Below, piece after piece: positions 59,501 to 64,000 of a stretch of DNA of 64,000 nucleotides. The stretch covers positions 1 through 64,000 of the forward strand of contig CAZEIH010000015.1 of the NCBI GenBank assembly GCA_964512095.1, written 5' to 3'. The notes under the pieces were generated by a model. It made no database searches. It was not told the origin of the DNA and saw nothing but the letters and a program-made list of their open reading frames with translations. Both the position numbers and the translations under genes were made by a program. How positions within the stretch are numbered: the stretch's first letter is position 1; every line of letters begins with the position of its first letter. This DNA is from DTU013 sp964512095. GTDB lineage: Bacteria > Bacillota > Clostridia > Acetivibrionales > DTU013.

Positions 59501-60137
59501 AAAGAGCGCCGCTTCAGCAAGCGAAGTGGCAAAGAGTAGTTTTAGCAATATTAAGGCAAAGCATAAAAGATGGGTAGAGATTAAAAAGGTATATAATGAA
59601 GTCAACCATAAATATGGCCTCTTCGATCAGATACAGAAGCTACTGAAGGCACGGCACCGCAAGGATAACAGCTTCATTGACTACATTGCAGAGGAAAGGC
59701 TTAGATATGTTGCTGCGAAGGCATCACAAACACTGGACGACATTACCAGACACAAATACGCACTGGAGTTGGACACTGAGTCGGGCTTTATTATAAGGGA
59801 TAATGCCAATGGAGGAATACACAGGATGGTATCATCTCTATCAGGTGGAGAAACATTCCTTGTCTCCCTTTCTCTTGCTCTTGCATTATCGGAGCAGATA
59901 CAGCTTAAGGGGCAAAGTCCGCTGGAGTTTTTCTTTCTTGATGAGGGCTTTGGTACCTTGGATCAGGGGCTTCTTGATACCGTATTGGATTCTCTGGAGA
60001 GGCTTAGTAGCAATCAGCGTGTAATTGGCGTGATAAGCCATGTACCAGAGCTGAAGGCTCGGATGAGTTACCGACTTGCCGTGACACCCCCAACCATTGA
60101 TGGAGAGGGTAGTACAGTTACAATTGAAAGGGCATAA
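56514..60137 (+). CDS. sbcC: SbcC, ATPase subunit of SbcCD nuclease
   Basis: The 1207-residue protein has an SMC/Rad50-like layout: an N-terminal Walker A GPTGSGKSTILDAI (near residue 36), about 1000 residues of coiled coil with a zinc hook CPVCGSSSHP near 592, and a C-terminal signature LSGGETFLVSLSLALAL and Walker B FFFLDEGFGTLD (near 1140). It dimerises through the hook and powers DNA binding by SbcD. The length fits Firmicutes SbcC (about 1000-1200). It overlaps sbcD by 4 bp and forms an operon with it. The coiled coil has no tandem repeats of the sort seen in neighbouring genes. Confidence 0.97.
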   Translation: MRPKILEIEGLQSFTEAQIIDFDTLAESGLFGIFGPTGSGKSTILDAITFALYGRVKRAEGGTQGIINSRCRTARVAYTFELNRNGVRTTYRMERTYQRKKNSLNACEPKVVRLIQITESEEIPLCDKAMEASAKIRELLGLNNDDFTRAVVIPQNSFQDFLMLNNSERRGMLERVFYLEEYGRQLNDKISRKIAILKSRIDVLTGELSGYTDASEDALKKAKREMEEASKLKDDVERELKGQEVLYNQAKEIWSLVRDMEDTVRKEREHKILEPEIVSKRQKLDKAVKADGLAAMINKSRELQLQLNETNTQLQKVMAELPGETNKLTETRTQYEGIRRESAIHQPRLVEQRTRLLDAFTVRQEIASLSARSHELTGLESKSKKAIDAIIEDIKGAEEEYDQLKKRLGDITKETEALKTKPEYRSEIQAGAVIEGEIERLDKSQNQQLTRKATIEKATQDIEKKLSDVQKEIEDSLKTQEELSSGYQALTKAKPGDRASVLGKMEYVRTAQGTYQMMVHKKKEIDQLIVKNEAQKSALKDLEHLCKEFEDTRLAVAATCEERHRELDQCIKELDTHTAYTLSTKLKEGEPCPVCGSSSHPMPATYGSSEEFGVLEKKAEAVGAMLTKAENELKEREKDALISVESLKAKREQLELSIRELENKEREFEAEGQKLPQRLKGLELEIICQEIDRADASIKEKLQAIDVWEKEHTALKEQLDKHNNVIGALLISENGIKSELRVNHDNEKQLKDELKEMSEKLDTMRLRHSEFLVRHSIISAVAELKKLSENDRSLSRMEDELERTRKMADEARKRIEQSNVELTKLNAEHIKLESDLKGMTDQISDKERRINELTGGTDIEEGLRSIDERLKGFEADEEKYSQRLEKFEKHCNELNTKKSLLDNQLNIYKESLQNETVKLTTSLTDNGFSGIEEAEASIIKPEIQKALKAEIEQYEQVLVNLVAQKQLLEKKLEARTITQEEWEQMEKLYMELVEQSKSAASASEVAKSSFSNIKAKHKRWVEIKKVYNEVNHKYGLFDQIQKLLKARHRKDNSFIDYIAEERLRYVAAKASQTLDDITRHKYALELDTESGFIIRDNANGGIHRMVSSLSGGETFLVSLSLALALSEQIQLKGQSPLEFFFLDEGFGTLDQGLLDTVLDSLERLSSNQRVIGVISHVPELKARMSYRLAVTPPTIDGEGSTVTIERA

Positions 60138-60280
60138 AATCATAGATATAAACACAGTATAAGGTATAAAGTTTGCACTTATAACCATATTATTATATAA
60201 TTGTTATTGTCAGCTTAAGCTTATCGTCATTATTTAACAAGCACAGGCAAATAATAATATATCCATAGGGGAGTGATAGA

Positions 60281-60640
60281 ATGGCTGTTCAGAAGGATGG
60301 AAAAACTGAAAAAAAGGCAGTTGTTAAAGAAAAGAAAACTGTAAAGAAGATTCAGACGGATAATGATGTCAAGCGCAAGGCGGTTAAGCTGGTTGTCGCA
60401 CACCTAAAGAGGAAGCTACCAGAAAATGATTTTACTGGTAGAGAGCTGATAACAAATTGGATTGATGCTATGAATGAGCTACTTCTTAAGGAAGAATTCG
60501 TTTTTATCGAGTATAGCGAAATGAGACGCAACCTTAATGATGTAATTGAACGTACATTTGACGAAGAACTAAGATTCAAGCTGCGGGACTCGTGGTACAG
60601 TCTGGGTAAGGCCCTCGACAAGAAGGTCAAACAGAGATAA
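60281..60640 (+). CDS. Small basic protein of unknown function
   Basis: I do not recognise a family. The 119-residue protein has a lysine-rich N-terminus (KTEKKAVVKEKKTVKK, residues 7-22), then a compact helical part, and ends with DKKVKQR. Its charge suggests binding to nucleic acid or a membrane. GGGGAG precedes the ATG, and the codon use is like its neighbours. It follows sbcC by about 140 bp and precedes a clear terminator. Nothing points to an SbcCD-related role. Confidence 0.75.
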   Translation: MAVQKDGKTEKKAVVKEKKTVKKIQTDNDVKRKAVKLVVAHLKRKLPENDFTGRELITNWIDAMNELLLKEEFVFIEYSEMRRNLNDVIERTFDEELRFKLRDSWYSLGKALDKKVKQR

Positions 60641-60651
60641 TTCCAGATACA

Positions 60652-60677
60652 TGAGCCCGGTGAAGCCGGGTTTTTTT
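60652..60677 (+). terminator. Terminator after the small basic gene
   Basis: AGCCCGG and CCGGGTT form a stem of at least 6 bp around TGAAG, followed by TTTTTTT. Confidence 0.88.
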
Positions 60678-60681
60678 ATTG

Positions 60682-60714
60682 GAGATAAACAAGGGTATTA
60701 CCCTTGTTTATCTC
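60682..60714. terminator. 33-bp near-perfect palindrome at the convergent end of argH
   Basis: GAGATAAACAAGGGTA and its exact complement (TACCCTTGTTTATCTC) surround a single T. The palindrome includes two bases of the argH stop codon and lies between the argH stop and the opposing terminator. No T tract follows on the minus strand, so it may be a bidirectional block rather than a standard terminator. Confidence 0.6.
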
Positions 60715-62086
60715 ATTTGCTCAGAAACTTGCGGCCGCTATCCATAGCGGTCCTTACGCTTTCAGCAGCGGGCCCTCCTGGGATACTGCGGCCGGAAACA
60801 CATTTCTCCAGGCTGATCTCAGTATAGACATCAGCCTCTATGTTTGGTGAAAACTCCTTGAATTCTTCCATTGTCAGCTGATCTATAGCCTTATTGCTAT
60901 TTATGCAGTAAAGCACCATTTTTCCAATAATCTCGTGAGCACTGCGAAAGGGTATCCCCTTTTTCACCAGATAATCAGCAACATCTGTTGCATTGGTAAA
61001 GCCGCCCTGTGCTGCATGGTACATATTATCTTTATTTATCTTCATAGTGGATAGCATCTTCACAAACACCGGAAGACAAACCTTTACTGTATCAACAGCA
61101 TCGAAAATGGCTTCCTTGTCCTCCTGCATATCCTTGTTATATGCAAGGGGAAGGGATTTCATCATAGTCAATAGTGTGGTAAGGGAGCCATAAACACGTC
61201 CCGCTTTTCCTCTGACCAGCTCTGCTACGTCAGGGTTTTTCTTCTGGGGCATGATACTACTGCCCGTACTGAAGGCATCATCCATTTCTACAAATGAAAA
61301 CTCTCCAGAGGACCAGAGTATCAGCTCCTCACTAAGTCTGCTTAAATGCATCATTACCATGGAAAGGCAGGATGCCAATTCAATAGCAAAATCCCTGTCA
61401 CTTACTCCGTCCAGGCTGTTTTCAGTTATTTCCGAAAATCCTAGCTTGGCTGCTACGAATTCTCTATCCAGAGGATAGGTGGTTCCGGCCAAGGCCCCTG
61501 AACCCAGTGGCATTACGTCTGTTCGCCTAAAGCAATCGTCAAGCCTATCAATATCACGCCTGAACATTTGGAAGTAAGCCATCATATGATGAGCTAGGGT
61601 TATTGGCTGCGCCCTCTGTAGGTGAGTATATCCGGGCATTATTGTTTTCAGGTTTTTCTCGGATATCTCTAAAATAGCCTCCAACAAAGTTGATAGCATT
61701 TGCCTCACTTCAATGATCTCATCCTTTAGATACATACGAAGATCCAGAGCAACCTGATCATTTCGGCTTCTTCCGGTATGAAGCCTTTTGCCGGTATCTC
61801 CAATACGCTGGATAAGGAGCTTCTCAATATTCATATGAATATCTTCAGCGTCCACTTCAAAATGGACCTTCCCATCCTCTATATCCTTTAGGATACCCTT
61901 AAGTGTGCTGCAAATAAGCTCAGCATCAGCCACAGGTATAACGCCGCACCTGCCAAGCATTTCAGCGTGGGCAATGCTACCTTGTATATCCTGCTTATAC
62001 ATTCTTGAATCGAACCTTATGGAAGAGTGGAAGTCATCCACTAATTTATCTGTACTGGCAGCAAATCTGCCTCCCCATAGTTTCAT
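60713..62086 (-). CDS. argH: Argininosuccinate lyase
   Basis: The 457-residue enzyme has the superfamily signature GSSIMPQKKNPDVAELVRGKAGRV near residue 278 with the flexible loop, plus HTGRSRNDQVALDLRMYL near 103 and AQPITLAHHMMAY near 157. It splits argininosuccinate into arginine and fumarate, the last step of arginine synthesis. It starts 8 bp after argG, with which it forms an operon transcribed from the ArgR-controlled promoter near 63396. It is full length. Confidence 0.98.
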   Translation of the reverse strand: MKLWGGRFAASTDKLVDDFHSSIRFDSRMYKQDIQGSIAHAEMLGRCGVIPVADAELICSTLKGILKDIEDGKVHFEVDAEDIHMNIEKLLIQRIGDTGKRLHTGRSRNDQVALDLRMYLKDEIIEVRQMLSTLLEAILEISEKNLKTIMPGYTHLQRAQPITLAHHMMAYFQMFRRDIDRLDDCFRRTDVMPLGSGALAGTTYPLDREFVAAKLGFSEITENSLDGVSDRDFAIELASCLSMVMMHLSRLSEELILWSSGEFSFVEMDDAFSTGSSIMPQKKNPDVAELVRGKAGRVYGSLTTLLTMMKSLPLAYNKDMQEDKEAIFDAVDTVKVCLPVFVKMLSTMKINKDNMYHAAQGGFTNATDVADYLVKKGIPFRSAHEIIGKMVLYCINSNKAIDQLTMEEFKEFSPNIEADVYTEISLEKCVSGRSIPGGPAAESVRTAMDSGRKFLSK

Positions 62087-62094
62087 ATCAGTTA

Positions 62095-63306
62095 CTACTC
62101 CTTATCCTGCATCATGAGGGCTCTTACCTTCATGGGAAGTCCAAAAAGGTTGATGAAGCCTTCGGAATCCTTCTGATTGTAAACCTCGTCTCTTCCAAAG
62201 GTAGAGAGCTCTTCACTATACAAAGAATATGGAGACTTAGCTCCCGCGGGAATACAGTTACCCTTATAGAGCTTCATGCGTACCGTGCCTGTAACAGTTT
62301 CCTGAGTACTATCTACAAATGCAGATAGGGCTTCTCTCAAAGGAGTGTACCACTGGCCGTAGTAAACAAGCTCAGCAAATCTTTGAGCTACAATATCCTT
62401 GTAGTGTAAAGTGTCTCTATCCAGACAGAGCAGCTCTAACTCTCTATGAGCGGCATAAAGTATAGTTCCTCCGGGTGTTTCATAGACTCCTCTGGATTTC
62501 ATGCCAACAAGCCTGTTTTCCACCATGTCAATGATACCTACACCGTTTTCACCGCCAAGCTTATTGAGTACTTCTACCAGCTCAATTGGTGAGTATTCTT
62601 TTCCGTTGACCTTTTTTGGTATACCCTGTTCAAAGTAAATTTCTACATATGTAGGCTTATCGGGGGCCTTTTCGGGCGATACCATGAGCTTAAGCATTTT
62701 ATCATACTGGGGCTCATTCCAGGGATCTTCCAGGTCGGAGCCTTCGTGGCTCAAATGCCAGAGGTTTCTATCCATACTGTAGTTGTCCTTCTTTGAAACA
62801 GGTATGGGAATATTTCTTTCATTAGCATAATCTATGGCATCTTCTCTTGATTTAATGTCCCAGATTCTCCAGGGAGCAATAATCTTTAAGTGTGGTGCCA
62901 AAGCCTTTATTGTCAGCTCAAATCTGACCTGGTCATTCCCCTTACCGGTGGCACCGTGACATATAGCTGTTGCGCCTTCCTTAAGAGCTATCTCTACAAG
63001 CCTTTTAGCTATAATCGGCCGTGCAAAGGAGGTGCCTAGAAGATATTTTCCCTCATACACCGCATTTGCTTTTATGGTGGGGTACACGAAGTCGGTTATG
63101 AACTCTTCTCTTAGGTCTTCAATGAATATTTTGCTTGCTCCGGTCTTTATAGCTTTTTCATTGAGTGGAGCCAGTTCTTCTCCCTGTCCCACATCGCCAG
63201 CTACAGCAATTACTTCATAGTCGTAGTTTTCTTTCAACCATGGGATGATGATGGATGTATCCAATCCTCCTGAATAAGCAAGTACTACCTTTTCCTTTTG
63301 ACTCAT
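62095..63306 (-). CDS. argG: Argininosuccinate synthase
   Basis: The 403-residue enzyme joins citrulline and aspartate using ATP. The PP-loop LAYSGGLDTSIII is at residues 8-20, with ICHGATGKGNDQVRFEL near 115 and the substrate-binding DPWNEP near 196. It is the first gene of the argGH operon on the minus strand. GGAGGAA precedes the start. An ARG box and promoter lie upstream, indicating repression by arginine through ArgR. All residues for catalysis appear present. Confidence 0.98.
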   Translation of the reverse strand: MSQKEKVVLAYSGGLDTSIIIPWLKENYDYEVIAVAGDVGQGEELAPLNEKAIKTGASKIFIEDLREEFITDFVYPTIKANAVYEGKYLLGTSFARPIIAKRLVEIALKEGATAICHGATGKGNDQVRFELTIKALAPHLKIIAPWRIWDIKSREDAIDYANERNIPIPVSKKDNYSMDRNLWHLSHEGSDLEDPWNEPQYDKMLKLMVSPEKAPDKPTYVEIYFEQGIPKKVNGKEYSPIELVEVLNKLGGENGVGIIDMVENRLVGMKSRGVYETPGGTILYAAHRELELLCLDRDTLHYKDIVAQRFAELVYYGQWYTPLREALSAFVDSTQETVTGTVRMKLYKGNCIPAGAKSPYSLYSEELSTFGRDEVYNQKDSEGFINLFGLPMKVRALMMQDKE

Positions 63307-63395
63307 ATCAATTCCTCCGCATCTATGCTAGAATAATTAGTGTGTGATGTATACCGTATGGTCATTTTATCACATTGTACATCCTAAACATTAAT

Positions 63396-63443
63396 ATTGT
63401 AGTAAATTTAAAATAATTATACAATACAATGAATAATTATTCA
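63396..63443 (-). promoter_or_regulatory. argGH promoter with an ARG box
   Basis: On the minus strand TTGTAT (63424-63419), a 17-bp spacer and TACAAT (63401-63396) form the promoter. TGAATAATTATTCA (63443-63430), a perfect palindromic ArgR half-site pair, lies just upstream of the -35. Confidence 0.7.
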
Positions 63444-63480
63444 ATAAAAATTATAAATATACATATACGTGGGAGAGCAT

Positions 63481-63972
63481 ATGATTGTTATGGGGGTTGA
63501 CCCTGGATTTGCAATTACAGGGTATGGTATACTGAAATATGAGGGGAACAAATTTTCGCCTATTGAATATGGCGCAATCCTGACAAAGGTAGGGGAGTCA
63601 TTTTCAGATAGGCTTTTAAAGATTGAGACACAGATGAACAGTATAATTGAAAAATTTAAGCCTGATGCTGTTTCAATTGAGGAACTGTTTTTCAATAAAA
63701 ACGTTAAAACAGCAATAATGGCTGCCCACGGCAGGGGAGTTGCAATGGTGACTGCTGCCAGATATGGAATTGAGGTCTTTGAATACACACCGCTACAGGT
63801 AAAACAGTCGGTTGTCGGCTATGGGAGAGCAGAAAAAAAGCAGGTTCAACAAATGGTCAAGGCAATTTTGAATCTTCCTGAAATACCCAAGCCCGACGAC
63901 GTGGCAGATGCGTTGGCAATTGCGATTTGTCACTGTCATTCCTGTAAGCTCTCGAATATCGGTATGAGATAG
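63481..63972 (+). CDS. ruvC: Holliday junction resolvase RuvC
   Basis: ATG 63481 follows GGGAG; the GTG 63469 before it would overlap its own ribosome site. The 163-residue protein has the RuvC acids: VMGVDPGFAITGYG (Asp near residue 7), SIEELFFNKN (Glu near 67) and PDDVADALAIAICH (Asp pair near 139-142). It cuts Holliday junctions with RuvAB; ruvA and ruvB are likely just beyond the window, as is usual. It is divergent from argG, and the intergenic ARG box lies close to its own start. Confidence 0.96.
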   Translation: MIVMGVDPGFAITGYGILKYEGNKFSPIEYGAILTKVGESFSDRLLKIETQMNSIIEKFKPDAVSIEELFFNKNVKTAIMAAHGRGVAMVTAARYGIEVFEYTPLQVKQSVVGYGRAEKKQVQQMVKAILNLPEIPKPDDVADALAIAICHCHSCKLSNIGMR

Positions 63973-64000
63973 AGTCGCACTGTCCTTGTCCTTGCGACAC

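Overview
The window is about 64 kb of a low-G+C Gram-positive genome, most likely an anaerobic Clostridia-class Firmicute. The evidence is the block rng-rplU-prp-rpmA-obg-yhbY, with an L27 that carries the Firmicutes N-terminal extension and its dedicated protease. The GlgC/GlgD pair, AddAB in place of RecBCD, the DUF4364 and DUF1836 regulators, the two-domain radical SAM/DUF2344 protein and strong AGGAGG-type ribosome sites with frequent TTG/GTG starts point the same way. The sequence is a draft scaffold: three runs of exactly 100 N (17725-17824, 44920-45019, 48878-48977) each sit inside a short tandem repeat.

Layout. 1-1255: the edge of an accessory segment, more G+C-rich, with a HipA-like kinase, abutting the 3' end of tRNA-Pro(CGG). 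1.6-13.7 kb: housekeeping genes, namely pdxA, a radical SAM protein, the ribosomal-protein/Obg block, DUF4364, a QueG-like Fe-S protein and glgC-glgD. 13.7-36.2 kb: loosely packed accessory single genes: six lipoproteins or small membrane proteins, an aminoglycoside 6-adenylyltransferase, a GNAT enzyme, an intact IS3-family element, a decayed tnpB with its right end, an ECF S component joined to a P-loop kinase, a NYN/LOTUS protein, two DinB-like proteins, a methyltransferase, a histidine phosphatase and SGNH hydrolases. 36.4-44.6 kb: addB-addA. 45.2-51.1 kb: an ABC/FtsX exporter operon, an anchored alpha/beta hydrolase and a TetR regulator, probably one regulon because both promoters carry the same operator. 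51.2-60.6 kb: polysaccharide deacetylase, SGNH hydrolase, DUF1836 regulator, NlpC/P60 hydrolase, sbcD-sbcC and a small unknown. 60.7-64 kb: argG-argH on the minus strand behind an ARG box, then ruvC.

Two genome-level features stand out. First, tandem repeats have expanded in many genes. Inside coding regions (radical SAM protein, both AddB linkers, AddA, SbcD C-terminus, five lipoprotein or anchored proteins) every unit is a multiple of three bases. In 5' leaders directly before the ribosome site, two of three units (10 and 13 bp) are not. Second, a roughly 75-125 bp structured repeat occurs six times in intergenic positions, one of them between addB and addA. It has paired arms that vary together and resembles a small non-autonomous IS200/IS605-like element.
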